64,000 nucleotides of DNA from assembly GCA_017404545.1 (NCBI GenBank), contig JAFRCC010000025.1, positions 1-64,000 of the forward strand, read 5' to 3'. Below the pieces are notes generated by a model that saw only the letters and a program-made list of their open reading frames with translations, made no database searches and had not been told where the DNA came from. Both the position numbers and the translations under genes were made by a program. Shown here in pieces: positions 1-8,535 of this stretch; the stretch's first letter is position 1, and the number at the start of each line of letters is the position of its first letter. This stretch comes from Clostridia bacterium (lineage in GTDB: Bacteria; Bacillota; Clostridia; TANB77; CAG-508).

Positions 1-21
1 CTGAAAAGTATACGAAACATT

Positions 22-137
22 TCTGGTGATGATTACATGGAGGTAATACCTGTTCCCATACCGAACACAGAAGTCAAGCTCCAATGTGCCGAAGATATTT
101 GTGGGTTACCCTGCTGAGAAAATAGGTTGTTGCCAGA
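22..137 (+). rRNA. rrf: 5S ribosomal RNA
   Basis: The terminal stem is visible: TCTGGTG at 22-28 pairs with TGCCAGA at 131-137. Between them lie the conserved 5S blocks TTCCCATACCGAACACAGAAG and CCGAAGAT. The length of about 116 nt is normal. It is probably the last gene of an rRNA operon whose 16S and 23S lie to the left of the window. Ends are set from the stem and may be off by one or two bases. Confidence 0.93.
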
Positions 138-160
138 TTTTTTTATTTTATATAAATAGA

Positions 161-210
161 GCATAGATTAGAGATTTATACATTTTTAATCTATGCTTTA
201 TTTATTGTTT
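161..210 (+). terminator. Intrinsic terminator after the rRNA operon
   Basis: GCATAGATTA (161-170) is perfectly complementary to TAATCTATGC (187-196), giving a 10-bp stem with a 16-nt loop followed by a T-rich run. It closes the 5S transcript. Confidence 0.7.
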
Positions 211-253
211 TCTCTATGATATAATATATCCAGATGTTATACAGGAGGTGTAT

Positions 254-778
254 ATGAAAATAGACGAAATAAAAACACCGGAAGATATAATGCAATACTT
301 TGAAGAAAATATACAGTATGGATGGTTGGATTTGAATAAAGAGCCTCATATAATGACCATGAAAGAATATAGAAAATTATATAGAACAGTAAGTATAGAA
401 GATACTATCAAATATGGTATGGGGGTATGCATTGAACAAGTTCACTTAATGCATTTTTTATTTGATAAAATACGTATCAAAAATAAAATGTTTTGTTGCA
501 GAATATGGGAACCAGATGATTATAATAATTTAGAAGAAGAGGAACATATGCATTGTTTTCTTTTGTATTACTATAATGGAAAAGTTTATCAGATGGAACA
601 TCCAAACTTTACAAGAACGGGGATATATGAATTTGATAGTGAAGAAGAAGCAATTAATAGTATTGTTCAGTATTATGTGAGTCTTCGAGGAGGAAAAGAT
701 AGTCCTACGAAAGAATTTTTCGACGTTCCTGTAGATTTATCATTTCAAGAATTCAATGCATATATCAATAATTTATAA
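254..778 (+). CDS. Transglutaminase-like small protein
   Basis: 174 aa, soluble, no signal peptide. AGGAGG at 243-248 sits six bases before ATG 254; the GTG at 248 lies inside the ribosome site and is rejected. The order GVCIEQ, then HMHCFLL, then MEHPN resembles the Cys-His-Asp/Glu layout of transglutaminase-like cysteine proteases, in which the catalytic Cys starts a helix and the His sits on a following strand. This is an inference from motif spacing only. The gene stands between the rRNA terminator and a flavin-reductase gene that begins 18 bases after its stop, so the two are probably co-transcribed. The substrate is unknown. Confidence 0.5.
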   Translation: MKIDEIKTPEDIMQYFEENIQYGWLDLNKEPHIMTMKEYRKLYRTVSIEDTIKYGMGVCIEQVHLMHFLFDKIRIKNKMFCCRIWEPDDYNNLEEEEHMHCFLLYYYNGKVYQMEHPNFTRTGIYEFDSEEEAINSIVQYYVSLRGGKDSPTKEFFDVPVDLSFQEFNAYINNL

Positions 779-796
779 TTGAAAGGAAATATTTAT

Positions 797-1390
797 ATGG
801 CAAGAGAAATATGGAAGTCAGGGACATTTATATATCCATTACCTGCTGTTATGGTTACATCAGGAGATTTTGAAAATTCAAATATAATGACAGTAGCTTG
901 GACTGGAATCATAAATACTAACCCTGCAATGTGTTATATATCTGTTAGACCAGAAAGATTTTCTTATAATTTAATTAAGGGATATGGCGAGTTCGCTATT
1001 AACTTAACAAACGAAAGCTTAGCGTATGCAACCGATTGGTGTGGTGTTAGATCAGGCTCTAAATATGATAAATTTAGTGAGATGCATTTAACAAAGGAAA
1101 AGGCTAAATTTGTTAAATGTCCTATTATAAAAGAAAGCCCAGTTGCTATTGAATGCAAAGTAAGAGAAATCAAAGAGCTTGGAAGCCATCATATGATAAT
1201 TGCTGACATTTTATCAATTGATGCTGACAAAGAATACATAGATGAGAAAGGTGCATTTGATATATCAAAATGTGATTTAATCGCATATTCTAATGGAAAA
1301 TATTACTCTTTGGGAAGAAAAATTGGAAAGTTTGGATTTTCGGTTGAAAAAAAGAAAAATAAAAGAAAAAATAACACAAGAAGAGGTTGA
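797..1390 (+). CDS. Flavin reductase-like / flavoredoxin-family protein
   Basis: 197 aa. The sequence has the form of the FMN-binding split-barrel flavin reductase family: an N-terminal PLPAVMVTSGD segment, then NIMTVAWTGI and CYISVRPERFSYNLI, where the family contacts FMN. Members bind FMN and reduce flavins or act as small electron-transfer flavoproteins. ATG 797 is preceded by AAAGGA; the earlier TTG 779 has no ribosome site. The C-terminal tail is strongly basic (lysines and arginines over the last 15 residues). It follows the preceding gene by 18 nt. The physiological electron acceptor cannot be told from sequence. Confidence 0.8.
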   Translation: MAREIWKSGTFIYPLPAVMVTSGDFENSNIMTVAWTGIINTNPAMCYISVRPERFSYNLIKGYGEFAINLTNESLAYATDWCGVRSGSKYDKFSEMHLTKEKAKFVKCPIIKESPVAIECKVREIKELGSHHMIIADILSIDADKEYIDEKGAFDISKCDLIAYSNGKYYSLGRKIGKFGFSVEKKKNKRKNNTRRG

Positions 1391-1414
1391 CAGATAGCTT
1401 GACTAGTGATAAAA
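1386..1414 (+). promoter_or_regulatory. Sigma-A promoter for rpmG-secE-nusG
   Basis: Consensus TTGACA (1386-1391), 17-bp spacer, TAAAAT (1409-1414). The -35 box overlaps the stop codon of the flavin reductase gene. The spacing and match are near ideal, as expected for a ribosomal protein operon. Confidence 0.8.
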
Positions 1415-1483
1415 TAGGAAAGCATATGATTAGAAAGGTAGCTTATTATAAAGCAAAAATATATAGCTGGAGGTGTATCTAAG

Positions 1484-1648
1484 ATGGCTGCAAAAGGACC
1501 AAGAGAATTTATAACATTGGCATGTTCAGATTGTAAAAGAAGAAATTATACAACTGAAAAAAACAAAAGAAATAATACAGACAGACTTGAAATAACAAAG
1601 TACTGTCCATTCTGCAAAAAACGTACAACACATAAAGAAACCAAATAA
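1484..1648 (+). CDS. rpmG: 50S ribosomal protein L33
   Basis: 54 aa. A zinc-ribbon L33 with both cysteine pairs intact (CSDC at residues 14-17 and CPFC at 41-44), that is the zinc-dependent C+ form. It is preceded by GGAGGTG. The order rpmG-secE-nusG-rplK is the usual arrangement in Firmicutes. Confidence 0.95.
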   Translation: MAAKGPREFITLACSDCKRRNYTTEKNKRNNTDRLEITKYCPFCKKRTTHKETK

Positions 1649-1669
1649 CCTTTTAGGGAGGAAATTTTT

Positions 1670-2041
1670 ATGGCTAAAGATGAAAAAAATAAAAAAAATA
1701 AGAATGTTAAAGAACAAAAAGGTAGTTTTTTCAAGGAATCAAAGGCAGAGTTAAAAAGAGTTTCTTGGCCAACACCAAAAGCTCTAGCTAACGATACTGC
1801 AACAGTAATTGGAATTGTATTTGTTGTTGCTATTATTGTTATTATTTTAGATTTTTTATTTCTAAAATTTAATGAAAATGTTATTCTTAAAGCAGAACAA
1901 AATATAAGGAATAAGGCAATTACAACTCAAGTTGTAGAAAATGTAGAAACAAATGATTCTAAAAACCAAGAGCAAGAAAATGTTGATGAGAACAAAGAAA
2001 AAACTGAAACAACAGAAAAAACTACTGAAGATGTGGAGTAA
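1670..2041 (+). CDS. secE: Preprotein translocase subunit SecE, with acidic C-terminal tail
   Basis: 123 aa. The SecE core is clear: FFKESKAELKRVSWPTPKAL (residues 23-42), the amphipathic cytosolic helix, then one membrane span of about 20 residues (47-66). SecE clamps SecY in the translocon. Most single-span Gram-positive SecE proteins end soon after the membrane helix at 60-75 aa; here about 50 more residues follow, rich in Glu, Asn, Lys and Thr. The tail would lie outside the cell. Start ATG 1670 has GGGAGG upstream. The identity is secure; the tail function is unknown. Confidence 0.93.
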   Translation: MAKDEKNKKNKNVKEQKGSFFKESKAELKRVSWPTPKALANDTATVIGIVFVVAIIVIILDFLFLKFNENVILKAEQNIRNKAITTQVVENVETNDSKNQEQENVDENKEKTETTEKTTEDVE

Positions 2042-2068
2042 TCTTTAAAAGTTAAAGGAGGCTTAAAC

Positions 2069-2602
2069 ATGTCTCGAGAAAACGAGGAATTAATTCCTAG
2101 ATGGTATGTTGTTCATACTTATTCAGGTTATGAAAACAAAGTAAAGACAGACTTAGAAAAAACTGTAAAAAACAGAGAGCTTGAAGAGTTCTTTTTCGAT
2201 ATAGTTGTACCAATGGAAGAGCAAATTGAGATAAAAGATGGCAAGAGAAAAACAAACTTAAAGAAAGTTTTTCCGGGCTATGTTTTAGTGAAAATGATTG
2301 TTACTGAAGAAACGTGGTATATTGTAAGAAATACAAGAGGTGTTACTGGATTTGTTGGTTCGGGAACAGACCCAATTCCGCTCACGGATGATGAAATCAG
2401 AAGTATGGGATTTGAAAAAGTAGAAATTAATATTGATTACGATGTAAATGATTCAGTAAAAATTGTTGATGGCGCATTTGCTGATTGTGTTGGAACAGTA
2501 CAAGAAATTAACAAAGAAAAACATAAGGTTAAAGTGTTAGTATCAATGTTCGGAAGAGAAACACCTGTTGAGCTTGAATTTTCTCAGGTACAAAAGGTTT
2601 AA
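2069..2602 (+). CDS. nusG: Transcription termination/antitermination factor NusG
   Basis: 177 aa, normal length. The N-terminal NGN domain starts RWYVVHTYSGYENKVK and includes the FPGYVLVKM strand; a KOW domain is at the C-terminus (VDGAFADCVGTVQEI). NusG binds RNA polymerase and, through KOW, NusE/S10 or Rho. Start ATG 2069 has AAAGGAGG upstream. It sits directly between secE and rplK as usual. Confidence 0.97.
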   Translation: MSRENEELIPRWYVVHTYSGYENKVKTDLEKTVKNRELEEFFFDIVVPMEEQIEIKDGKRKTNLKKVFPGYVLVKMIVTEETWYIVRNTRGVTGFVGSGTDPIPLTDDEIRSMGFEKVEINIDYDVNDSVKIVDGAFADCVGTVQEINKEKHKVKVLVSMFGRETPVELEFSQVQKV

Positions 2603-2670
2603 TTAAGTTAATAATTTAAAATTATATAAATTATTTTTTCAATATCATATTAAAGGAGGTGCAATGGACA

Positions 2671-3111
2671 ATGGCAGGCAAGAAAGAAGAAGAGCAACAA
2701 GATAAAATAGTTAAATTACAAATTCCTGCAGGTAAGGCTACACCAGCTCCACCAGTAGGACCAGCTCTAGGTGCAGCAGGTGTTAATATTATGGCTTTTG
2801 TTAAAGAATTCAATGATAGAACTGCAAATCAACCAGGAATGATAATACCAGTAGTTATTACGGTTCACAAAGATAAATCTTTTGAATTTATAACTAAAGT
2901 TCCACCAGTAGCTGTGTTAATAAAGAAAGCTGCAAAAATTGAAAAGGCTTCAGGAAAGCCAAACAGAGAAAAAGTTGCTACATTAACAAAAGCTCAAATT
3001 AAAGAAATAGCTGAGCAAAAAATGCCAGACTTAAATGCTGCATCATTAGAAGCTGCAATGAGTATGGTAGCTGGAACAGCTCGTTCAATGGGTGTAGTTG
3101 TAGCAGATTAA
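2671..3111 (+). CDS. rplK: 50S ribosomal protein L11
   Basis: 146 aa. Diagnostic segments include [20 protein letters not shown] near the N-terminus and GTARSMGV near the C-terminus. L11 binds 23S rRNA at the GTPase-associated centre. AAGGAGGTG (2653-2661) fixes ATG 2671; the in-frame GTG at 2659 lies in the ribosome site. Confidence 0.97.
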   Translation: MAGKKEEEQQDKIVKLQIPAGKATPAPPVGPALGAAGVNIMAFVKEFNDRTANQPGMIIPVVITVHKDKSFEFITKVPPVAVLIKKAAKIEKASGKPNREKVATLTKAQIKEIAEQKMPDLNAASLEAAMSMVAGTARSMGVVVAD

Positions 3112-3162
3112 ATTTAAATTATTGGGAGAATGTATATTCGTTAATACCAAAGGAGGATTAGA

Positions 3163-3849
3163 ATGAAAAATAATGGAAAGAGATATCAAGAAAGCCAAAA
3201 GCTTATTGATAAATCAAAAGTGTATCCTATAGCTGAAGCTATGGAGATACTAGAAAAAATGCCAAAAGCAAAGTTTGATGAAACAGTTGAATTGCATGTT
3301 AAATTAGGAGTTGATTCTAAACATGCGGATCAACAAGTTAGAGGTACTACAGTACTTCCACATGGAACAGGTAAAACACAAAAAGTTTTGGTATTTGCTA
3401 AAGGACCAAAGGCAGAGGAAGCTGTTAAAGCTGGAGCTGACTATGTTGGAGCTGAAGAATTAATACCAAAAATTGAAAAAGAAAACTGGTTTGATTACGA
3501 TGTAATTGTTGCAACTCCGGATATGATGGGAGTTGTTGGTAGATTAGGTAAAGTGTTAGGTCCAAAAGGATTAATGCCAAATCCTAAGTCAGGAACAGTA
3601 ACAATGGATGTTACAAAAGCTATCCAAGAAATTAAATCAGGAAAAGTTGAATATAGATTAGATAAAACTAATATTATTCACTTAGGTTTTGGAAAAGTTT
3701 CATTTGGAAAAGACAAGTTAGTAGAAAACTATGATGCAATTATGGGAGCTATTATAAAGGCTAAACCAGCTGCAGCAAAGGGACAATACATTAAGAGTGT
3801 TGCAATTTCTACAACTATGGGACCAAGTATGTATATTGATCAAAAATAA
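3163..3849 (+). CDS. rplA: 50S ribosomal protein L1
   Basis: 228 aa. The L1 signature region ([13 protein letters not shown]) is intact. L1 forms the ribosomal stalk on the E-site side and in many bacteria represses its own operon by binding the mRNA leader. AAAGGAGG precedes ATG 3163. It follows rplK by 51 nt. Confidence 0.97.
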   Translation: MKNNGKRYQESQKLIDKSKVYPIAEAMEILEKMPKAKFDETVELHVKLGVDSKHADQQVRGTTVLPHGTGKTQKVLVFAKGPKAEEAVKAGADYVGAEELIPKIEKENWFDYDVIVATPDMMGVVGRLGKVLGPKGLMPNPKSGTVTMDVTKAIQEIKSGKVEYRLDKTNIIHLGFGKVSFGKDKLVENYDAIMGAIIKAKPAAAKGQYIKSVAISTTMGPSMYIDQK

Positions 3850-3861
3850 TTTATAAATTAA

Positions 3862-3985
3862 TAGCCAAAGAAAGTAGGCATATGTAAGTCCTACCGAGGC
3901 ATGTATAATGAACGGATATATCCAGTCTTTATTATGCCTGCATGGCTATAAAGATTGGATTTATTTTTGCAAATCTATTGGGAGG
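3862..3985 (+). promoter_or_regulatory. L10 leader (autoregulatory mRNA element)
   Basis: The 150-nt gap between rplA and rplJ carries several complementary arms, for example GTAGGCATA with GTCCTAC, and a long arm GGCATGTATAATG pairing with TATTATGCCTGCA. Its position and folded nature match the ribosomal L10 leader, which binds the L10-L12 complex and controls rplJL expression. The boundaries are approximate. Confidence 0.75.
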
Positions 3986-3999
3986 TGAAATGTAAATAA

Positions 4000-4500
4000 A
4001 TGGCTAGCGAGATAGTTATTAAACAAAAAGAAGAGATAGTAAATATTTTAGCAGAAAGATTAAAAAATGCGAAAGTTATTATATTAACTGATTACAGAGG
4101 AATTAACGTTGCTGATGTTACAAAATTAAGGGCAGATTTAAGAAATGTTAATGCTGAGTATAAGGTAATAAAAAACAACATTGTTAAGAGAGCTTTAGAC
4201 AAAAATGGAGAATCAGGTTTAGATGAATTATTATCAGGACCTACAGCAGTGTTAATGGGTAATGAAGATTACCTTGAGCCTGCAAAGGTTATATATAACT
4301 TTTCGAAAGACAATGATTTCTACAAAATTAAAGGTGGAATAATTGATGGTAAAGTTATGACAGCTGAAGAAATAATTACACTTGCTAAATTACCATCAAA
4401 GCAAGAACTTTTGTCAAAACTTGCTGGATGCTTACTTGCAAATATTTCAAAATTGGCTGTTGCTCTTGATCAAGTTAGAGCACAAAAAGATGCTGAATAA
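4000..4500 (+). CDS. rplJ: 50S ribosomal protein L10
   Basis: 166 aa. The N-terminal RNA-binding domain contains VIILTDYRGINVADVTKLR and the helix YKVIKNNIVKRAL; the C-terminal helix that binds L7/L12 dimers is present. The ribosome site GGGAGGTG lies about 12 nt upstream of ATG 4000, a little farther than usual and inside the leader region, which fits translational control. Confidence 0.96.
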   Translation: MASEIVIKQKEEIVNILAERLKNAKVIILTDYRGINVADVTKLRADLRNVNAEYKVIKNNIVKRALDKNGESGLDELLSGPTAVLMGNEDYLEPAKVIYNFSKDNDFYKIKGGIIDGKVMTAEEIITLAKLPSKQELLSKLAGCLLANISKLAVALDQVRAQKDAE

Positions 4501-4581
4501 GTAAATAGTGGTTGCCCATGTGCAACAAGGAATAAAAATAGAGCAATAATTGCTCAAATAAAATTATAGGAGGATTAAATA

Positions 4582-4947
4582 ATGAATAAAGAAGAAATGA
4601 TTGAAGAAATCAAGAAAATGACAGTTGTTGAATTGGCTGATTTAGTAAAAGCTATAGAAGAAGAATTTGGAGTATCTGCTGCAGCAGTAGCTGCACCAGC
4701 TGCTGGAGGAGCTGCAGGGGCAGCTGCTGAAGAAAAAACATCTTTTAATGTTGTATTAAAAGATGCAGGCGCTAACAAAATACAAGTAATCAAAGTTGTT
4801 AGAGATGCTACAGGATTAGGATTAAAAGAAGCTAAAGACTTAGTTGATGGAGCACCAAAAGCTGTTAAAGAAGGCGTTAGCAAAGATGAAGCAGAAGATC
4901 TTAAAGCTAAATTTGAAGCTGTTGGAGCAACTATTGAATTACAATAA
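4582..4947 (+). CDS. rplL: 50S ribosomal protein L7/L12
   Basis: 121 aa. It has the N-terminal dimerisation helices, an Ala-rich hinge ([19 protein letters not shown]) and the C-terminal domain with [20 protein letters not shown], which recruits translational GTPases. In most bacteria rpoB follows; here a terminator and a palindromic repeat follow instead, so the ribosomal cluster has been separated from rpoBC. Confidence 0.97.
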   Translation: MNKEEMIEEIKKMTVVELADLVKAIEEEFGVSAAAVAAPAAGGAAGAAAEEKTSFNVVLKDAGANKIQVIKVVRDATGLGLKEAKDLVDGAPKAVKEGVSKDEAEDLKAKFEAVGATIELQ

Positions 4948-4975
4948 TAAATCCTTTAAGGATTTGATTTCCTTT

Positions 4976-5010
4976 GAGATAGGTGAAAGTGATTTTACCT
5001 ATCTCTTTTT
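4976..5010 (+). terminator. Intrinsic terminator after rplL
   Basis: GAGATAGGT (4976-4984) pairs with ACCTATCTC (4997-5005), followed directly by TTTTT. It ends the rplJL transcript. Confidence 0.85.
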
Positions 5011-5163
5011 ATATTATAGGAAATTCCTCCGGAATTCCTATAATATAAAGGCTTCGCTAACATTGCACAGAAAATTTCTGCGAAATTTTCGCGCACGAAC
5101 AATTACGCGGACATTTGTATTAAATTTTGTCTTTTGCAATTGTCATAATGTCCGCTATTGTTC
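5011..5163. repeat. Structured palindromic interspersed repeat, copy 1
   Basis: It begins with a near-perfect palindrome (TATTATAGGAAATTCC, TCC, GGAATTCCTATAATA), continues with AAGGCTTCGCTAACATTGCA, then an inner hairpin (GAAAATTTC/GAAATTTTC), GCGCACGAACAAT, and ends in an arm GTCCGCTATTGTTC that pairs back to GAACAATTACGCGGAC. Related copies are at 22942 and 43970, with a fragment at 24231. There is no plausible gene inside. It looks like a MITE- or REP-type element. Confidence 0.75.
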
Positions 5164-5228
5164 TTGACAATAGTATTTTAAAGTAATAAAATAAATTAGC
5201 AGATATACAATTTTGTATGGAGGAATGT

Positions 5229-6287
5229 ATGAAAATTTTATTCGATGTAATGGGTGGAGATAATGCCCCTGATGCCAATATAAGAGCTGCTGTAAAAGCA
5301 ATTCATGAAGTTAGGGCTGAAATTGTATTAATTGGAAAAGAATCAATTATAAATGAAAAAATTAAAGAGTTTTATAATAAAAATAGCGTAAATGAAATAA
5401 GTGATAGACTAAAAGTTGTTAACGCAGAAGAAGAGATAACAATGGAAGATATTCCAACAAAAGCAATAAAGAGCAAGAAGGAGTCTTCGATGGTTATTGG
5501 CTTTAATATGCTGAAAAATGGTGAAGGAGATGTCTTTGTTTCTGCTGGTAATTCAGGAGCTTTGCTTGCCGGAGCTACGTTGTTAGTTGGAAGAATAAAA
5601 GGTATAGATAGACCTGGGTTAGCTGGAATGCTTCCTGCTTTTGAGAGTAAATTTTTGCTAATGGATGCGGGAGCTAATACAAATTGTAAACCAATAAATA
5701 TATTGCAATTTGCACAAATGGCATCGATTTATTTGAGAAATACGTATAACATTGAAAATCCTAAAATTGGGCTATTAAATAATGGAACAGAAGAAACAAA
5801 AGGTAATGACCTAATGAAGGAATCGTATCAATTATTAAAAGCAAATGCTAAACAGATGGGATTTGATTTCTATGGAAATATAGAAGGTAGAGAAGCTTTT
5901 TCTGGTGTAGTTGATGCTGTTGTAACTGATGGATTTACGGGAAATATATTCCTGAAGACAACAGAAGGTGTTGGAAAGATGGTAAAAAGTAATCTAAATA
6001 AAGAAGCAAAGAGGAGTATTCTATCAAAATTAGCTGTATTAACAGCATTACCAATGCTAAAACGATTTGCTAAGTCTATGGATTATAAAGAATATGGTGG
6101 TGCACCATTTTTAGGAGTAAAAAAACCAGTAGTAAAAGCACATGGGAGTAGCGATGAAAAATTATTTTTATATACTTTAAAGCAAGCAGAAAAATTTGCA
6201 GAAGCTGATACAGTAAATAAAATAATTGATGAATATAAAAAATTAGAGCCTAATGATAATGCAAATGAGTTAACAAAATCTGAGTAA
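5229..6287 (+). CDS. plsX: Phosphate acyltransferase PlsX
   Basis: 352 aa. PlsX converts acyl-ACP to acyl-phosphate, the first step of phosphatidic acid synthesis in Gram-positive bacteria. The start [31 protein letters not shown] and [14 protein letters not shown] are family hallmarks. ATG 5229 is preceded by GGAGGAATGT; the upstream in-frame ATG 5217 contains the ribosome site and is rejected. It is followed by acpP and rnc, the usual phospholipid/acyl-carrier neighbourhood, but rpmF and the fab genes are absent. Confidence 0.95.
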   Translation: MKILFDVMGGDNAPDANIRAAVKAIHEVRAEIVLIGKESIINEKIKEFYNKNSVNEISDRLKVVNAEEEITMEDIPTKAIKSKKESSMVIGFNMLKNGEGDVFVSAGNSGALLAGATLLVGRIKGIDRPGLAGMLPAFESKFLLMDAGANTNCKPINILQFAQMASIYLRNTYNIENPKIGLLNNGTEETKGNDLMKESYQLLKANAKQMGFDFYGNIEGREAFSGVVDAVVTDGFTGNIFLKTTEGVGKMVKSNLNKEAKRSILSKLAVLTALPMLKRFAKSMDYKEYGGAPFLGVKKPVVKAHGSSDEKLFLYTLKQAEKFAEADTVNKIIDEYKKLEPNDNANELTKSE

Positions 6288-6309
6288 AATAATTAATTTT
6301 GAAAAAAAC

Positions 6310-6338
6310 TTGACTTTTTATTACACATATATTATTGT
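6310..6338 (+). promoter_or_regulatory. Promoter for acpP
   Basis: TTGACT (6310-6315), 17-bp spacer, TATTGT (6333-6338), about 40 bases upstream of acpP. The -10 box is a weak match. Confidence 0.5.
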
Positions 6339-6378
6339 AATAAACATAAGATGTATCTTTGAAGGGGGGTGTGAACTT

Positions 6379-6630
6379 ATGGATTCAGAGAATGAACTTT
6401 TTGAGAAGGTAAAAGGAATTATAGTAGAGCAGTTAGGTGCAAATGCAGAGGCTGTAAAATTAGATGCTTCATTTATAGATGATTTGGGTGCAGATTCATT
6501 AGATATAGTAGAGCTAATAATGGCGTTAGAAGAAGAATTTGATACTGAAATACCAGATTCAGATGCTGAAAAAATAGTTACAGTAGGTGATGTTGTTGAC
6601 TATATAAAAGAGCATGTTGAAGGTGAATAA
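6379..6630 (+). CDS. acpP: Acyl carrier protein
   Basis: 83 aa, highly acidic. The phosphopantetheine attachment motif [11 protein letters not shown] is intact, with the Ser in DSL. ATG 6379 follows AGGGGGG at 6363-6369; the longer in-frame extension has no ribosome site. It carries growing acyl chains in fatty acid synthesis and supplies PlsX and possibly other enzymes. Confidence 0.95.
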   Translation: MDSENELFEKVKGIIVEQLGANAEAVKLDASFIDDLGADSLDIVELIMALEEEFDTEIPDSDAEKIVTVGDVVDYIKEHVEGE

Positions 6631-6690
6631 TTCAAAAGATAAAGAATTAAATAACAATATATTTAATTCTTTCTATAAGAAATATAAAAT

Positions 6691-6718
6691 GAAAGAGTTA
6701 TACTCTTTCGTTTTTTCT
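6691..6718 (+). terminator. Intrinsic terminator after acpP
   Basis: GAAAGAGT (6691-6698), loop TAT, ACTCTTTC (6702-6709), then GTTTTTT. It partly insulates rnc from acpP. Confidence 0.8.
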
Positions 6719-6739
6719 ATTGTAAGGTAGGAGGGAAAA

Positions 6740-7420
6740 ATGGATTTCAGGAATTTAGAAGAAAGTATAGGATATTATTTTAAAGATGAAGCAATATTAA
6801 AAAAGGCTTTAACACATACATCGTATGCATACGAAAATAAAATTGAAAGTAATGAAAAATTAGAATTCTTGGGTGATAGTATATTAGAATATATTTCAAG
6901 TAAATATATTTATAACAATTATCCAAAATTAAAAGAAGGAGAAATGACTAAAGTTAGAGCAGCAGTAGTGTGTGAAAATAGTTTATATAAAGTAGCTATG
7001 AAGCATAATTTTAGTGATTTCTTATATTTGGGTAAAAGCCAGAAACCAAAAAATAAAGAAGTTAGACCAGCAATTTTAGCGGATAGTGTTGAAGCTGTTA
7101 TTGCTGCAATATATTTTGATGCTGGTCTTGATGAGGCAGAGAGATTTATCATTGACAATCTAAAAGGTGAAATAAAGGCAGCTAGTGCACATGTAGGAAT
7201 GAAAGATTATAAAACAGTTTTACAAGAAAAATTACAAGTACATGGGGCCGTAGATATAAAATACAATATAATAAAGGAAGTTGGACCAGATCACGATAAG
7301 GATTTCGTTGCAGAAGTCTTATGTAACAACAAAGCTTTGGCTCAAGGGACAGGGAAAAATAAAAAATCAGCTGAAATGGATGCCGCAAAAAAAGCACTTT
7401 CAGTAATAAAAAAGAAATGA
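6740..7420 (+). CDS. rnc: Ribonuclease III
   Basis: 226 aa. The catalytic signature NEKLEFLGDSIL (about residues 38-49) and the second acidic cluster (LADSVEAVIAAIY) are present, followed by a C-terminal double-stranded RNA-binding domain (DYKTVLQEKLQ through the SAEMDAAKKAL helix). It processes rRNA precursors and double-stranded RNA. The usual followers smc and ftsY are absent; a radical SAM gene starts 18 nt downstream. Confidence 0.96.
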   Translation: MDFRNLEESIGYYFKDEAILKKALTHTSYAYENKIESNEKLEFLGDSILEYISSKYIYNNYPKLKEGEMTKVRAAVVCENSLYKVAMKHNFSDFLYLGKSQKPKNKEVRPAILADSVEAVIAAIYFDAGLDEAERFIIDNLKGEIKAASAHVGMKDYKTVLQEKLQVHGAVDIKYNIIKEVGPDHDKDFVAEVLCNNKALAQGTGKNKKSAEMDAAKKALSVIKKK

Positions 7421-7437
7421 TAAAAAGGAGGTATACC

Positions 7438-8482
7438 ATGAAAAAAGAGTATATTATTCCGATTTTTGTACCACACCTGGGATGTCCACATGATTGTACA
7501 TTCTGTAACCAGAAAAAAATAAGTGGACAAACTAAAATGGTGACTGCTGAAGATGTAAGAAATACAATAAATTATTATTTGAAGACTTTTAGAAAAGAAG
7601 ATAAATACGTAGAAATCGCCTTTTTTCGGTGGAAGTTTTACTGGAATTGAAACCGAGAAACAAGAAGAGCTACTTTCTGTTGCATATAAATATGTGAAAA
7701 AAGGAAAAGTTGATAGTATAAGACTTTCTACGAGACCCGATTACATAAATAAAACGATTTTAAAACGACTAAAAAAATATGGAGTAAAAACAATTGAGCT
7801 TGGAGTTCAGTCTTCGAATGATTACATTCTAAAAAAGGCTCAAAGGGAGCATACTTTTGATGATGTAAAAAAAGCTTCTAAATTAATAAAAAAATATGGT
7901 TTTACATTAGGTCATCAAATGATGGTTGGACTACCTGAAAGCACAAAGAATGATGAGATAAAAACTGCAAAAGATTTAATTAAATTAAAGCCTAAAATTG
8001 TTAGAATATATCCAGTTTTAGTTATAAATGGCACACAGCTTGAGAGAGATTATTTATCAGGAGAATATAAACCATTAACAGTAGATAGTGCAGTAGAAGT
8101 TTCAAAAGAGCTATTAATTTTATTTAACAAAAAACACATAAAAGTAATAAGAATAGGATTACAAAATACTTTAGAGATAACAGATCCTAATGATAAAAAT
8201 AGTCAGGTAGTATCAGGTCCATACCATCCTGCGTTTAGACAATTAGTAGAATCAGCAGTATGGTATGATGTTATATCTGATAAAATCAAAAAGATTAATA
8301 TGAAAATAAAAGACGTTAAAATAGAAGCTAATCCATACGATATAAATAATATAGTTGGACATAAAAGGAGCAATGTGAAAAAAATTGCAGAGATTTATGA
8401 CACGAATCTAATTGTAAAATCAAACAATAAAATTAGAAGAGGAAAATTTAAAATTACATCATTAACAAAAGCATTAAACTAA
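7438..8482 (+). CDS. Radical SAM protein (Elp3-like), read through a CGG +1 frameshift site
   Basis: 347 aa if the frame shifts once. ATG 7438 has AAAGGAGG upstream. CPHDCTFC (residues 14-21) is the [4Fe-4S] CxxxCxxC motif. The zero frame runs TTT TTT CGG TGG and stops at 7648-7650. Skipping the C at 7627 gives TTT TTT GGT GGA AGT, that is FFGGSFTG, the glycine-rich SAM-binding motif of the family, and the frame then stays open to 8482. The C-terminal part (residues about 80-347) is a normal Elp3/YhcC-like radical SAM domain. In clostridia a gene of this type often follows rnc. Its substrate is unknown. Either the gene is recoded at CGG, or it carries a one-base insertion or sequencing error. 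Confidence 0.85.
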
Positions 8483-8494
8483 GTAAATGCATAG

Positions 8495-8533
8495 AAATCA
8501 CCTTTTTGTAAATAATTACATTAAAGGTGATTT
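8495..8533 (+). promoter_or_regulatory. Hairpin that hides the yitT ribosome site
   Basis: AAATCACCTTT (8495-8505) is perfectly complementary to AAAGGTGATTT (8523-8533), an 11-bp stem with a 17-nt loop, followed by two further T. The right arm contains the AAAGGTG ribosome site of the GTG start at 8536. It could act as a terminator for the upstream gene and as a translational lock on yitT. Confidence 0.65.
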
Positions 8534-8535
8534 TT

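Noticed and set aside
4844-5167. 107-aa frame overlapping rplL and repeat copy 1
   Set aside because: Lies in another frame of rplL and then inside a palindromic repeat; no ribosome site.
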